64,000 nt of DNA from Micromonospora narathiwatensis (GCF_900089605.1 NZ_LT594324.1:3782001-3846000); one strand, 5' to 3'. Numbered from the stretch's first letter, positions 1-8,950 are shown. Notes: generated by a model not told the origin, from the sequence alone. Made by a program: numbers and translations.

Positions 1-1
1 G

Positions 2-1102
2 AAGGTCGAAGAGCCGACCCCGGGCGTGTCGTACAACGAGCCGGCGGCCGAGGCGGAGACCGCCGCCCAGCCGACGAAGGTCGAGCGGGCCGCGCAGCCG
101 GCCGCGCCGGCCCCCACCCCGCAGCGCCCGACCGCACCGGTGCAGGGTGGCGGCGAAGAGGCCGCCGGCTACGTGACCCCGCTGGTCCGCAAGCTGGCCG
201 CCGAGCACGGGGTGAGCCTGTCCACGGTCAACGGCACCGGCGTCGGCGGGCGGATCCGCAGGCAGGACGTGCTGGAGGCCGCCGAGAAGGCAAAGGCCGC
301 CAAGGCCGCGCCGGCCGCCCAGCCGGCTCCCGCCGCGGCGGCCCCGGCCAAGCCGGCCGCGAAGCCGCAGCCGAGCGCGAAGCGGGGCACCACCGAGAAG
401 CTGCCTCGGATCCGCGCGGCCATCGCCAAGCGGATGCAGGAGTCGCTGCACGAGATGGCGCAGCTCACCACGGTGATCGAGGTGGACGTCACCAGGGTCG
501 CCAAGCTGCGGGCGCAGGCGAAGGACTCGTTCCAGCAGCGGCACGGCGTGAAGCTGTCCTTCCTGCCGTTCTTCGCCCTCGCCGCGGTCGAGGCCCTCCA
601 GACGTACCCGATCGTCAACGCCCGGATGGACCTGGCCGGCGGGACGATCACCTACCCGGACGCGGAGCACCTCGGCATCGCCGTGGACACCGAGCGCGGG
701 CTGTTGGTGCCGGTCATCCACAACGCCGGCGACCTCAACCTGGGCGGGATCGCCAAGCGCATCGCCGACCTGGCCGAGCGGACCCGGACCAACAAGATCA
801 GCCCGGACGAGATCGCCGGGGCGACCTTCACGCTGACCAACACCGGCAGCCGGGGCGCCCTCTTCGACACCCCGATCGTGCCGTCGCCGCAGTCGGCGAT
901 GCTCGGCACGGGTGCCGTGGTGAAGCGTCCGGTCGTGGTCAACGACCCGGAGCTGGGCGAGGTCGTCGCGATCCGCTCGATGGTCTACCTGGCCCTGTCG
1001 TACGACCACCGGCTGATCGACGGCGCGGACGCGGCCCGCTTCCTCGTCGCGGTCAAGGAGCGGCTGGAGGCCGGCAACTTCGAGGCCGAGCTGGGGCTCT
1101 GA
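2..1102 (+). CDS. sucB: Dihydrolipoamide acyltransferase (E2) of 2-oxoglutarate dehydrogenase, 5'-truncated by window
   Basis: The reading frame is open from base 2, so the start and the lipoyl domain lie upstream. What remains is an Ala/Pro-rich linker, a peripheral subunit-binding domain ([16 protein letters not shown] to [10 protein letters not shown], about residues 55-95 of the visible part), a second Ala/Pro linker, and the catalytic acyltransferase domain. The domain ends with the hallmark [14 protein letters not shown], which holds the catalytic His and Asp. The family transfers succinyl (or other acyl) groups from lipoamide to CoA in the TCA cycle complex. In M. tuberculosis the orthologue (dlaT, Rv2215) stands just before the TIGR01777-lipB-lipA genes, as here. 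Whether it serves OGDH, PDH or both cannot be told from this fragment. Confidence 0.9.
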   Translation, partial: KVEEPTPGVSYNEPAAEAETAAQPTKVERAAQPAAPAPTPQRPTAPVQGGGEEAAGYVTPLVRKLAAEHGVSLSTVNGTGVGGRIRRQDVLEAAEKAKAAKAAPAAQPAPAAAAPAKPAAKPQPSAKRGTTEKLPRIRAAIAKRMQESLHEMAQLTTVIEVDVTRVAKLRAQAKDSFQQRHGVKLSFLPFFALAAVEALQTYPIVNARMDLAGGTITYPDAEHLGIAVDTERGLLVPVIHNAGDLNLGGIAKRIADLAERTRTNKISPDEIAGATFTLTNTGSRGALFDTPIVPSPQSAMLGTGAVVKRPVVVNDPELGEVVAIRSMVYLALSYDHRLIDGADAARFLVAVKERLEAGNFEAELGL

Positions 1103-1115
1103 CACCCTGACGCGA

Positions 1116-1149
1116 AAAGGGGCGCGCGGTTCACACCGCGCGCCCCTTT
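1116..1149. terminator. Bidirectional intrinsic terminator between convergent genes
   Basis: A perfect 15-bp inverted repeat (1116-1130 and 1135-1149) with a TCAC loop begins with AAA and ends with TTT, so it can act on both strands. It lies between the E2 gene and the convergent SDR gene. Confidence 0.85.
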
Positions 1150-1198
1150 GTCGTGTCCGGCCCTGTCGTGGCCGGCCGTTGGCCGGGTCCGGCCCGGG

Positions 1199-2143
1199 TC
1201 AGCCGCGCAGGTGCGCCTCCGAGACCGCCCAGAGCCGCTCGGCGGCCTCGGGGTCGCGGGCGTACGCGGCGTAGCCGGTGCGGGTGCCCGGCTGGTTGGG
1301 CCCCGCCTCCTGGCAGTCCTCGAAGTACCGGCCGCCGACCCCGTCGAGCAGCGGCGAGGCGGCGACCAGCACCGAGGTGGCCGCGCCCTGCTCGGGGGTC
1401 TTCCAGGCGGCCGCGCCACCGCCGCTCTGCGCCCGCATCCGGTCCAGTTCCTCGTCGCTGACGTAGCGCTGGAGGTTGGTCCGGATCCCGCCCGGCATCA
1501 GCGCGTTGGTGAGGATGCCGTCGTCGGCCCAGCGCCGGGTGGCGTCCACCGCGAAGAGCACGTTGGCGGTCTTGGACTGGCCGTACGCCGGCCACGGTTC
1601 GTACGGCCGCTCGCGGAAGTGGATGTCCTCGAAGACCACCGGCGAACGCAGGTGCGCCGCCGAGCTGACCGAGACGATCCGGGCGCCCCCGGCGGCGGCG
1701 AGGGCCGGGCGCAGCCCGGTGGCCAGGGCGAAGTGCCCGAGGTGGTTGGTGGCGAACTGCATCTCCCAGCCCGGCCCGGTACGCAGCTCGGGCGAGGCCA
1801 TGAGGCCGGCGTTGTTGACCAGGATGTGCAGCGGCCCGTCCCAGGTGCGCACGAACGCGGCCACCGCGCCCAGGTCGGCGAGGTCCAGCGGGGCGACCAG
1901 GACGCGGTCGTTGCCGGTGCTGCCGCTGATCTCGGCGGCGACCCGGTGGCCGGCGTCGAGGTCGCGGACGGCGAGCGTGACGTCCGCTCCGGCGGCGGCG
2001 AGGGCGCGGGCGGTCTCCACGCCGATCCCGGAGGCGCCGCCGGTGACGACGGCCCGCCGACCGGTCAGGTCGAGGTCGCGGACCACCTCCAGGGCGGTGG
2101 TCGCACGGGAGAAGGGGGTACGGACGGGTGCGCTGGTGGTCAT
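1199..2143 (-). CDS. SDR family NAD(P)-dependent oxidoreductase
   Basis: A 314-aa short-chain dehydrogenase of the long-tailed, retinol-dehydrogenase-like type. It shows the cofactor motif TGGASGIG (about residues 34-41), NNAG (about 112), and the catalytic Ser (VSVSSAAH) and YGQSK (Tyr-x-x-x-Lys). The ATG has AAGGA eight bases upstream. The gene diverges from the TetR gene, and the shared 146-bp gap contains two strong palindromes, so it is probably the repressor's main target. The substrate is not predictable. An aldehyde or ketone xenobiotic would fit the TetR control, but that is inference. Confidence 0.88.
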   Translation of the reverse strand: MTTSAPVRTPFSRATTALEVVRDLDLTGRRAVVTGGASGIGVETARALAAAGADVTLAVRDLDAGHRVAAEISGSTGNDRVLVAPLDLADLGAVAAFVRTWDGPLHILVNNAGLMASPELRTGPGWEMQFATNHLGHFALATGLRPALAAAGGARIVSVSSAAHLRSPVVFEDIHFRERPYEPWPAYGQSKTANVLFAVDATRRWADDGILTNALMPGGIRTNLQRYVSDEELDRMRAQSGGGAAAWKTPEQGAATSVLVAASPLLDGVGGRYFEDCQEAGPNQPGTRTGYAAYARDPEAAERLWAVSEAHLRG

Positions 2144-2199
2144 GATCCATCCTTGTCGGCGTCGGCGCGGACCGGTCGTCCGGCCGGTACGATGAGAAG

Positions 2200-2246
2200 C
2201 GGAGGATCCTCCGTTACGGCCAGCCTAACCGGAGGAGCCTCCGGTT
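2200..2246. promoter_or_regulatory. Two tandem palindromic operators, likely TetR sites
   Basis: Palindrome 1 (2200-2213) is CGGAGGATCCTCCG. Palindrome 2 (2227-2246) is AACCGGAGGAGCCTCCGGTT. They share the half-site CGGAGG and their centres are exactly 30 bp apart, about three helical turns. They lie between the divergent SDR and TetR genes, the usual place for a TetR autoregulatory operator. Confidence 0.75.
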
Positions 2247-2289
2247 GCCAACCGACCGCGCCCACCGGCCGGTCACCCGAGGAGGAGAC

Positions 2290-2856
2290 GTGCCCGACCG
2301 ACCGCTGCGCGCCGACGCGCTGCGCAACCGGCAGCGGCTGCTGGACGCCGCGGTGCACGCGTTCTCCACCGCCGGCGCGGATGTGACACTCGACCGGATC
2401 GCCAAGGAGGCCGGGGTCGGCATCGGCACCCTCTACCGCCACTTCCCCACCCGGGAGGCGCTGATCGAGGCGGCGTACCGCAACGAGCTGGCCAAGCTCT
2501 GCGACGCGGTGCCGGAGCTGCTCGCGACGCTCCCGGCCGACCAGGCGTTCCGTGCCTGGATGGACCGCTTCGTCGACTACCTCTCCACCAAGCGCGGCAT
2601 GGCCGACGCGCTGCGGCTGGCCATCGCCTCCGGCGCCAACCCGTACGCGCACAGCCGGGACCGGCTGCTGGCCGCGCTGGGCGACCTGCTGGCGGCCGGC
2701 GCCGCCGCCGGCGCCGTACGCTCCGACGTGGCACCCGCCGACGTGCTGGCCGGGCTGAGCGGCGTCTGTCTGGTCGCCGGCGAGCCGGACCAGCGGGAGC
2801 AGGCGGGCCGCCTGCTCGACCTGCTGATGGACGGCCTGCGCCACCGTCCGGGCTGA
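2290..2856 (+). CDS. TetR/AcrR family transcriptional repressor
   Basis: A 188-aa protein with an N-terminal TetR helix-turn-helix: it begins LRADALRNRQRLLDAA and contains IAKEAGVGIGTLYRHF. The C-terminal ligand domain ends in LLDLLMDGLRHRPG. I chose GTG 2290 because GGAGGAG lies directly upstream (2281-2287); an in-frame TTG at 2245 would sit inside the second palindrome. It probably represses itself and the divergent SDR gene. The inducer is unknown. Confidence 0.87.
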   Translation: MPDRPLRADALRNRQRLLDAAVHAFSTAGADVTLDRIAKEAGVGIGTLYRHFPTREALIEAAYRNELAKLCDAVPELLATLPADQAFRAWMDRFVDYLSTKRGMADALRLAIASGANPYAHSRDRLLAALGDLLAAGAAAGAVRSDVAPADVLAGLSGVCLVAGEPDQREQAGRLLDLLMDGLRHRPG

Positions 2857-2901
2857 CCGGAATCCGACCCGCCACCGACCGCCCGCTGAAAGACTCGTCC
2901 G

Positions 2902-4230
2902 GTGAGCGGCTTCGGGTGGCGGGGACGCCTCGGGCCGGCGGTGCCGATGGCCCCCGCGGCCCGGGTGGACCGGTTCGAGATCTTCTTCGACCTGGTCTTC
3001 GTCTTCTCGTTCTTCATCATCACCCGGGCCACCGCACGGGACTTCAGCGGCGGGGCGCTGCTGCACGCACTGCTGGTCCTCGCCGTGCTCTGGTGGTCGT
3101 GGGTGGTGCACAGCGTGGTCGCCGCCCGGATCCGGCTCGGCGAGGGCTTCGTGCCGGTGCTGATGACCGTCGGCATGGCGGCGCTGTTCACCTTCGCCCT
3201 GTCGCTGCCCCAGGCGTTCCAGGACGTGCGGGGTGCCGCCGGGCCGATCGTGGCGGCGATCAGCTACATCGTGGTCCGCCTGGTGCACGTACAGCTCTAC
3301 CTGCACGCGGTGCGGGACAGCCCGAAGGAGCGCCGGCAGTTCAGGCGGTTCCTCCCGGAGATGGCGGGCAGCACCCTGCTGCTGCTCGCCGCCGCGCTGA
3401 TCCCCCCGGCGATGCACGACTCCGACGCGGCGCCACTCGTCCGGGACGGGCTGTGGGCCCTGGTCGTGCTGCTCCAGTACACCACCGGCCAGCTCACCGG
3501 CACCTGGACCGGGGAACTCGCCTCGGCCGAACACTGGACCGAGCGGTACGACCTGATCCTGATCATCGCGCTGGGCGAGTCGGTCATCTCGGTCGGTGTC
3601 GGGAGCAACCTGATCGGGCAGCCGCCCAGCCCGGCGGCCGTGGCGGCGGCGGTGCTCGGCATCTTCTTCACCGCCGCGCTCTGGTGGGCGCACTACGACA
3701 TGATCGGACCGTCCGCCCGGATCGCCCTGCACGCGGCGCAGGACGGCCCCCGGATCACCATGGCCCGCGACGCGTACGCGTACTGCTACCTGCCGATGAT
3801 CGCCGGCATCATCCTCTTCGCGCTCGGCGCCGAGGACATCGTCGGCGGGATCACCAACCCGCAGGTCCCCAACTGGAAACCGGCGACCGGTCCCGCCGTG
3901 CCGCTGCTCTTCGGCGGGGTGATCCTCTACCTCTGCGGCAACATGCTGTTCCAACTGCGGACCCTGCGCACGCTGAGCTGGACCCGGGTGAGCGCGGTGG
4001 GGCTGCTCGCGGTCTGCATCCCGCTGGCCGAGCGGCTGCCGGCGCTGGGGGCCCTCGCGCTGCTGACCGCGATCTGCGTGGGCATGGTGGCCGCCGAGGT
4101 GGTGATCTTCGAGGAGGGCCGGACCGCGCTGCACAGGCTGATCCTTGCGGAGCGGGCCAGCCACGAGGCGCACGAGGCCGCCTACCGGGCCCGCTGGCAC
4201 GAGCCGACCGACCCGGACGAGGGCGAGTGA
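2902..4230 (+). CDS. Low temperature requirement A (LtrA) family membrane protein
   Basis: A 442-aa polytopic membrane protein. The family signature FEIFFDLVFVFSFF occurs near residue 26, followed by about ten or more hydrophobic segments and a charged C-terminal tail. LtrA proteins were named from Listeria cold growth, but their biochemical activity is not established. The GTG start has no ribosome-binding site. An AAGACT hexamer ends six bases before it, which suggests a leaderless transcript. The gene stands alone between TetR and the hemerythrin gene. Confidence 0.85.
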   Translation: MSGFGWRGRLGPAVPMAPAARVDRFEIFFDLVFVFSFFIITRATARDFSGGALLHALLVLAVLWWSWVVHSVVAARIRLGEGFVPVLMTVGMAALFTFALSLPQAFQDVRGAAGPIVAAISYIVVRLVHVQLYLHAVRDSPKERRQFRRFLPEMAGSTLLLLAAALIPPAMHDSDAAPLVRDGLWALVVLLQYTTGQLTGTWTGELASAEHWTERYDLILIIALGESVISVGVGSNLIGQPPSPAAVAAAVLGIFFTAALWWAHYDMIGPSARIALHAAQDGPRITMARDAYAYCYLPMIAGIILFALGAEDIVGGITNPQVPNWKPATGPAVPLLFGGVILYLCGNMLFQLRTLRTLSWTRVSAVGLLAVCIPLAERLPALGALALLTAICVGMVAAEVVIFEEGRTALHRLILAERASHEAHEAAYRARWHEPTDPDEGE

Positions 4231-4338
4231 CGCGAGGCGGCGTACGGCGGCGGGATCCCGTAGGGTGCGGCGTAGCGTCGCGGTGCACCCGGCTCGATGG
4301 CCGCCGTGGGCATGGAGGCGCGGGACGGCAGGGGACAT

Positions 4339-4851
4339 GTGCACCCATCCCAGTCACCGGCCGGGCGGCTGACCGCCCTCGGCACCCAGTTGATCGAGAT
4401 CCACCACTGGCTCCGCGAGGAGCTGGCCCGGCTCCGCGCGAGCCTCGACTCCCCCGACGGCGCCGGCCCCGGCCTGTCCCGCGAGCTGCGGGCGCACTGC
4501 CTCGGCTTCTGCGCGGCGCTGGACCGGCACCACACCAGCGAGGACGGCGGCGCGTTCCGCGTCCTCGCCGAGCAGGTGCCCGAGCTGCGACCCGTGCTCG
4601 CCACCCTGAGCGAGGACCACCGGGCGGTCGCCGCGATCCTGACCCGGGTCGAGGAGCTGGTCACCGGTCAGGCCGCCGGCCCGACCGTCCGGGCCGAGTT
4701 GGACGGCCTCGCCGCGCTGCTGGAGTCGCACTTCAGTTACGAGGAGAGGAAGCTGGTCGCCGCGCTGGACGCGGTGTCCGGCGGCACGGCCGAGGAGTTG
4801 CTCGGCCTCGATGTCCCCGACGGGGACCCGACAGTCGAGGAGAGAACGTGA
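4339..4851 (+). CDS. Hemerythrin HHE cation-binding domain protein
   Basis: A helical protein of about 170 aa with the spaced His and Glu residues of HHE domains: EIHHWLREELARL, LDRHHTSEDGG, LSEDHRAV and ESHFSYEERKL. Such domains bind a di-iron centre and are linked to oxygen, nitric oxide or iron sensing. GTG 4339 follows AGGGG closely and begins just before the conserved region. In-frame ATGs at 4297 and 4312 are possible but lack a ribosome-binding site. The stop overlaps the next gene by four bases (GTGA), so the two are translationally coupled. Confidence 0.8.
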   Translation: MHPSQSPAGRLTALGTQLIEIHHWLREELARLRASLDSPDGAGPGLSRELRAHCLGFCAALDRHHTSEDGGAFRVLAEQVPELRPVLATLSEDHRAVAAILTRVEELVTGQAAGPTVRAELDGLAALLESHFSYEERKLVAALDAVSGGTAEELLGLDVPDGDPTVEERT

Positions 4852-5738
4852 CCACGGGGACGATCAACGCGGCGGCGGCGGGCACCTGGCGGCTCGGCGA
4901 TCGCACGGTGAACCGGATCGGCTTCGGCGCGATGCGGCTGACCGGCAACGCCGACGGCGGCCCGAGCGACCGGGAGCGCGTCCTCGGCGTGCTGCGTCGG
5001 GCGGTCGAGCTGGGCGTCAACCACATCGACACCGCCGCGTTCTACTTCTCGACGCTGCGCTCCGCGAACGAGCTGATCAATCGGGCGCTGTCGCCGTACC
5101 CGGAGGATCTGGTCATCGTCACCAAGGTCGGGCCGGGCCGGGACCCGTCCGGCGAGTGGCTGCCGATGGCCCGGCCGGACCAGCTCCGCGGCCAGGTCGA
5201 GGAGAACCTGCGCCAGCTCGGCCGGGACCACCTCGACGTGGTCAACCTCCGGGTGTACGGCCCGGAGCCGCTGGCCGAGCACTTCGGCGCGCTCGCCGAG
5301 CTGCGCGACGCCGGGCTGATCCGGCACCTGGGCGTCTCCGCCGTGACCGCCGAGCAGGTCGCCGAGGCGCGCACCATCGCCCCGGTGGTCTGCGTGCAGA
5401 ACTCGTACGGCCTCGGCTACCGGCAGCGCAACGACGCGCTGATCCGGGACTGCGCCGCGCACGGGACGGCCTTCGTGCCGTTCTTCTCGCTGGCCACCAG
5501 CGGACGGGAGGCCGGCGCGACCGCCGTCGAGCACGACGAGGTACGCGCGGTCGCCGGCGAGCACGGCGTGACCCCGGCCCAGGTGCGGCTGGCCTGGACG
5601 CTGCACCAGGGGCCGAACGTGCTGGCCATCCCCGGCACCGGCAATCCCGACCACCTCACCCAGAACATCGCCGCCGGCGCCCTGCGCCTCACCGACGCCG
5701 ACCTGACCCGCCTCGACCCGGTGCACCAGGGCACCTGA
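4848..5738 (+). CDS. Aldo/keto reductase, YdbC (pyridoxal reductase)-like
   Basis: A 296-aa TIM-barrel reductase that starts at the GTG overlapping the hemerythrin stop. Aldo/keto reductase motifs present are VNRIGFGAMRLTG, NHIDTAAFY (Asp and Tyr) and LVIVTKVG (Lys). The usual catalytic His position reads DVVNLRVYG, so His is missing. The same DVVNLR sequence is typical of the E. coli YdbC/PdxI branch, as are CVQNSYG and YVPFF-like AFVPFF. By family it is an NADPH-dependent reductase, perhaps of pyridoxal. Coupling to a hemerythrin protein hints at a redox or aldehyde stress role, but this is inference. Confidence 0.85.
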   Translation: MTTGTINAAAAGTWRLGDRTVNRIGFGAMRLTGNADGGPSDRERVLGVLRRAVELGVNHIDTAAFYFSTLRSANELINRALSPYPEDLVIVTKVGPGRDPSGEWLPMARPDQLRGQVEENLRQLGRDHLDVVNLRVYGPEPLAEHFGALAELRDAGLIRHLGVSAVTAEQVAEARTIAPVVCVQNSYGLGYRQRNDALIRDCAAHGTAFVPFFSLATSGREAGATAVEHDEVRAVAGEHGVTPAQVRLAWTLHQGPNVLAIPGTGNPDHLTQNIAAGALRLTDADLTRLDPVHQGT

Positions 5739-5773
5739 CGCGCCCCGCGCCCGCGCCCCGCGCCAAGATCCGC

Positions 5774-5833
5774 GCAACTTCGGGGATGTTGCTGCCTCCG
5801 GGCGCCGGCAGACAGCAGCATCCCCGAAGTTGC
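5774..5833. repeat. Long inverted repeat downstream of the aldo/keto reductase gene
   Basis: Two perfect 15-base arms (5774-5788 and 5819-5833) continue inwards, after one mismatch, for five more paired bases. The flank CCAAGATC (5763-5770) matches the ends of the palindromes at 19141 and 44418. It may be a terminator or one copy of a dispersed palindromic element. There is no T-tract. Confidence 0.6.
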
Positions 5834-5927
5834 CTCCCGAACGAGGGTTGGCGCGGGGGATTCGCCCGTTGGCAGAATCGGCGGGCGCGGGGTGGCCGGG
5901 GCGAGGGCGGGCGCACATGCTGGGGCG

Positions 5928-6836
5928 ATGCCGATCTTCTCCGTACAGGCCCGGCCCACCGACGCGGCGAGCTGGCTCGACCTGGCCCGCCGGGTCGAGG
6001 CCGCCGGCTTCGACGCGCTGACAGCCGCCGACCACCCGGGCCACGGCGCGTCGCCGTTCGTGGCCCTGGCCGCCGCGGCGGCGGTGACCTCGACGCTCGG
6101 CCTCGGCTCGTACGTCTCCAACGCCGGCGTCCGGGAGCCGATCCTGCTCGCCACCGACGTGGCCACCCTCGACGTGATCTCCGGTGGGCGGGCCCGGCTG
6201 GGCGTCGGCGCCGGCCACACCCCGGCCGAGTGGCGGGCCGTCGGCCGCGAGCGCCCCGACGTCGCCGGGCGGGTACGCCGTTGCATCGCCGTCGCCGAAG
6301 CGGTCCGCGACCTGCTGGCGGGCGAGGAGGTCACCGTGGACAGCCCGGATCTGGTCGCCCACGCCGCGCGCCTCACCGAGCTGCGGCCGGTCCAGGCCCA
6401 CGTCCCGCTCACCATGGGTACGGCCAACTCGACCCTGCTGCGCTGGGCCGGCGCGCACGCCGACGTGGTCGGGTTGACCGGCTTCGGGCGTACCCGCGCC
6501 GACGGCCACACGCACGAGGTGCGGTGGCGGGCCGACCAGATCGAGGCGCAGCTCGCCCAGGTGGCCGCCGGGGCCGCCGGCCGCGCCGAGCCGCCCGCCC
6601 TGGAGGCGCTGGTCCAGCAGGTCACCGTGACCGACGACGCCGAGGCCGCCGCCGCTTGGTTCGCCGACCGCACCGGAATCACCGCCGCCGAGGTGCTCGC
6701 CACGCCGTTCGTGCTGATCGGCACGGTCGAGGAGATCGTCACGGCGGTCGCGGACCATCAGCGCCGCTGGGGGATCACCCGCTTCGTGGTACGCGCCGAC
6801 GCCGTCGACGCGATCGCCCCGCTCCTGCGACCTTGA
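5928..6836 (+). CDS. LLM class (F420-type) flavin-dependent oxidoreductase
   Basis: A 302-aa luciferase-like monooxygenase-fold protein. It has VEAAGFDALTAADHPGHG near the N-terminus, LGLGSYVSNAGVREP, and the characteristic LDVISGGRARLGVGAGHTP. The family transfers hydride using coenzyme F420 or FMN. The TIGR03621-type F420 branch fits best, and an F420:NADP oxidoreductase is encoded at 44485. I chose ATG 5928 because a CATGCT -10-like hexamer ends six bases upstream and homology starts at PIFSVQA; the frame opens earlier at 5892. The substrate is unknown. Confidence 0.83.
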   Translation: MPIFSVQARPTDAASWLDLARRVEAAGFDALTAADHPGHGASPFVALAAAAAVTSTLGLGSYVSNAGVREPILLATDVATLDVISGGRARLGVGAGHTPAEWRAVGRERPDVAGRVRRCIAVAEAVRDLLAGEEVTVDSPDLVAHAARLTELRPVQAHVPLTMGTANSTLLRWAGAHADVVGLTGFGRTRADGHTHEVRWRADQIEAQLAQVAAGAAGRAEPPALEALVQQVTVTDDAEAAAAWFADRTGITAAEVLATPFVLIGTVEEIVTAVADHQRRWGITRFVVRADAVDAIAPLLRP

Positions 6837-6848
6837 CCGACTCCGGTT

Positions 6849-6895
6849 CGCCGATGTGGGGGTGTCCCGCCCGCCCGGACACCCCCACATCGGCG
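6849..6895. repeat. Perfect 19-bp hairpin palindrome
   Basis: The arms 6849-6867 and 6877-6895 are exact inverse complements around a 9-base loop. It may terminate the upstream gene, but it has no T-run. Its arm begins CGCCGATGT, which resembles sequence in the palindrome-like insert near 19430. Confidence 0.7.
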
Positions 6896-6910
6896 TACTG
6901 GTGTCGCCAC

Positions 6911-6941
6911 TTGACTTCGAGAGCACTCGAAGTCGAACACT
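6911..6941 (+). promoter_or_regulatory. MerR-type promoter with overlong 19-bp spacer and central dyad
   Basis: A -35 TTGACT (6911-6916) and a -10 AACACT (6936-6941) are separated by exactly 19 bp. The spacer holds a perfect dyad with 9-bp arms (GACTTCGAG and CTCGAAGTC, 6913-6934). This layout is typical of promoters activated by MerR-family regulators, which untwist an overlong spacer. The start codon at 6949 follows seven bases after the -10. Confidence 0.72.
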
Positions 6942-6948
6942 GAACGCC

Positions 6949-7950
6949 ATGACGATGACACGGACCCTCGGCCGCAGCGGCATCGAGGTCAGCGCGATCG
7001 GCATGGGGTGCTGGGCGATCGGCGGCCCACTCTGGGGCGACGGCGGGCAGCCGTTCGGTTGGGGCGAGGTCGACGACGACGAGTCGATCCGCACCATCCA
7101 CCAGGCGCTCGACCTGGGCGTCACCCTCTTCGACACGGCCAGCAACTACGGCGCCGGCCACAGCGAGCGGATCCTCGGCCGTGCCCTCGCCGGCCGTCGC
7201 GACGGCGCGGTGATCGCCACCAAGTTCGGCAACCGCTCCGACGAGGCCAGCCGGCGATGGATCGGCACCGACGCCAGCCCGGCGTACGCGGTGACCAGCT
7301 TGGACGAGTCGCTGCGCCGGCTCGGTACCGACCACGTCGACCTCTACCAGTTGCACATCAACGACCTGCCGGCGTCCGCCGCGCTCGATCTCGTGGACAC
7401 CCTGGAGGGCCTGGTCACCCAGGGCAAGATCCGGGCGTACGGCTGGAGCACCGACAACCCGTCGTCGGCCCGGGCCCTCGCGGAGGCGGGACCGCACTGC
7501 GCCGCCGTGCAGCACGACGAGTCGGTGCTCAACGACAACCCCGACGTGCTGGCGGTCTGTGACGCGCTCGACCTGGCCAGCCTCAACCGGGGCCCGCTCG
7601 CGATGGGCCTGCTCACCGGGTCGACCCGGGCCGTCGGCAAGGACGACGTACGCGGGGTGGCCCCGGAGTGGCTGGTGTGGTTCACCGACGGCCGTCCGAC
7701 CCCGGAGTGGTCCGCACGGGTCACCGAGATCCGGGCGGCGCTGACCGCCGACGGGCGTACCCTCGCCCAGGGCGCGCTGGGCTGGCTGCTGGCCCGCAGC
7801 CCCCGGACGGTGCCCATCCCCGGCTGCCGGACGGTGGCACAGGCGGCGGAGAACTTCGCGACGCTCTCGCTGGGCCCGCTGCCCGCCGAGGCGTTCGCCG
7901 AGGTGGAACGACTCCTGGCCGACCTGCGCCCGGCCGGCGTGGCGCGCTGA
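6949..7950 (+). CDS. Aldo/keto reductase, probably MerR-controlled
   Basis: A 333-aa aldo/keto reductase with the complete catalytic tetrad: TLFDTASNYG (Asp and Tyr), VIATKFGN (Lys) and LYQLHIND (His). The C-terminal cofactor motif is VPIPGCRTVAQ. ATG 6949 is preferred because the open frame upstream to 6856 runs through the hairpin and the MerR-type promoter. The arrangement suggests an inducible carbonyl-detoxifying NADPH reductase. No MerR gene is seen nearby. Confidence 0.9.
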   Translation: MTMTRTLGRSGIEVSAIGMGCWAIGGPLWGDGGQPFGWGEVDDDESIRTIHQALDLGVTLFDTASNYGAGHSERILGRALAGRRDGAVIATKFGNRSDEASRRWIGTDASPAYAVTSLDESLRRLGTDHVDLYQLHINDLPASAALDLVDTLEGLVTQGKIRAYGWSTDNPSSARALAEAGPHCAAVQHDESVLNDNPDVLAVCDALDLASLNRGPLAMGLLTGSTRAVGKDDVRGVAPEWLVWFTDGRPTPEWSARVTEIRAALTADGRTLAQGALGWLLARSPRTVPIPGCRTVAQAAENFATLSLGPLPAEAFAEVERLLADLRPAGVAR

Positions 7951-8019
7951 CCCGGTCACCGTGCCGGCGAGTGACTCATACCGCTCAACGCCTCCGGCGC
8001 CACGTCCGTATCCGAAGAT

Positions 8020-8925
8020 ATGAGCATGCGGATCCTCATGGCCGGCGTGTCCGGCTTCCTCGGCACCCGGCTGGTCGACCGGCTCACCGCGGACGGGCAC
8101 CAGGTCACCCGCCTGGTCCGCCGCGCGCCGCGTACCCCCGACGAGCGGCAGTGGAACCCGTCGGCCGCGCAGCTCGACCCGGCGGTGGTCGCCGACGCCG
8201 ACGCGGTGGTCAACCTGGCCGGCGCCGGGGTCGGCGACAAGCGCTGGAACGACGAGTACCGGCGGGTGATCCGGTCCAGCCGGGTGGACACCAGCACCAC
8301 CCTGGCGATCACCATCGCCGGCATGTCCGCCGCCGACCGGCCCACGGTGCTGCTCAACGCCTCGGCGGTCGGCTGGTACGGCAACACCGGCGACCGGGTG
8401 GTGGAGGAGGACTCCCCGGCGGGCGAGGGCTTCCTGGCCGACGTCTGCCGCGTCTGGGAGGCCGCGACGCGTCCGGCCGAGGACGCCGACGTACGGGTGG
8501 TGCGGCTGCGTACCGGGCTGCCGCTGCACCGCGACGGCGGCCTCCTCAAGCCGCAACTGCTGCCGTTCCGGCTGGGCATCGCCGGGCGGCTGGGCAGCGG
8601 CCGGCAGTGGCTGCCCTGGATCTCGATGCGCGACTGGCTGGACGCGGTGGCGCTGCTGCTGGCCCGCGACGACCTCGCCGGCCCGGTCAACGTGGTGGGT
8701 CCGAACCCGGTCACCAACGCCGAGTTCACCAGGGAGCTGGCCCGTGAGCTGCACCGGCCGGCGATCATCCCGATCCCCGCGGTGGCCCTGAAGATCGCCC
8801 TCGGCGGTTTCGCCCACGAGGCGCTGACCAGCACCCGGGTCCTCCCCGGCGTGCTCACGAAGGCGGGCTTCACCTGGACCCACCCCCACCTTCCCACGGC
8901 CCTGCACGCCGCCCTCACCGAGTGA
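8020..8925 (+). CDS. TIGR01777 family NAD-dependent epimerase (SulA-like)
   Basis: A 301-aa extended SDR/epimerase-like protein. It has an N-terminal Rossmann motif (AGVSGFLGTRLVDRL), the family-specific NLAGAGVGDKRW and LLNASAVGWYG, and a C-terminal DUF1731-like region (PVTNAEFTRELARELHRP). Its M. tuberculosis counterpart Rv2216 lies between dlaT and lipB, the same relative position. The function is not known. The nearby second ATG at 8026 is an alternative start. Confidence 0.87.
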   Translation: MSMRILMAGVSGFLGTRLVDRLTADGHQVTRLVRRAPRTPDERQWNPSAAQLDPAVVADADAVVNLAGAGVGDKRWNDEYRRVIRSSRVDTSTTLAITIAGMSAADRPTVLLNASAVGWYGNTGDRVVEEDSPAGEGFLADVCRVWEAATRPAEDADVRVVRLRTGLPLHRDGGLLKPQLLPFRLGIAGRLGSGRQWLPWISMRDWLDAVALLLARDDLAGPVNVVGPNPVTNAEFTRELARELHRPAIIPIPAVALKIALGGFAHEALTSTRVLPGVLTKAGFTWTHPHLPTALHAALTE

Positions 8926-8950
8926 CCCGGCGAGGGCGGCGGCGGGGCGG

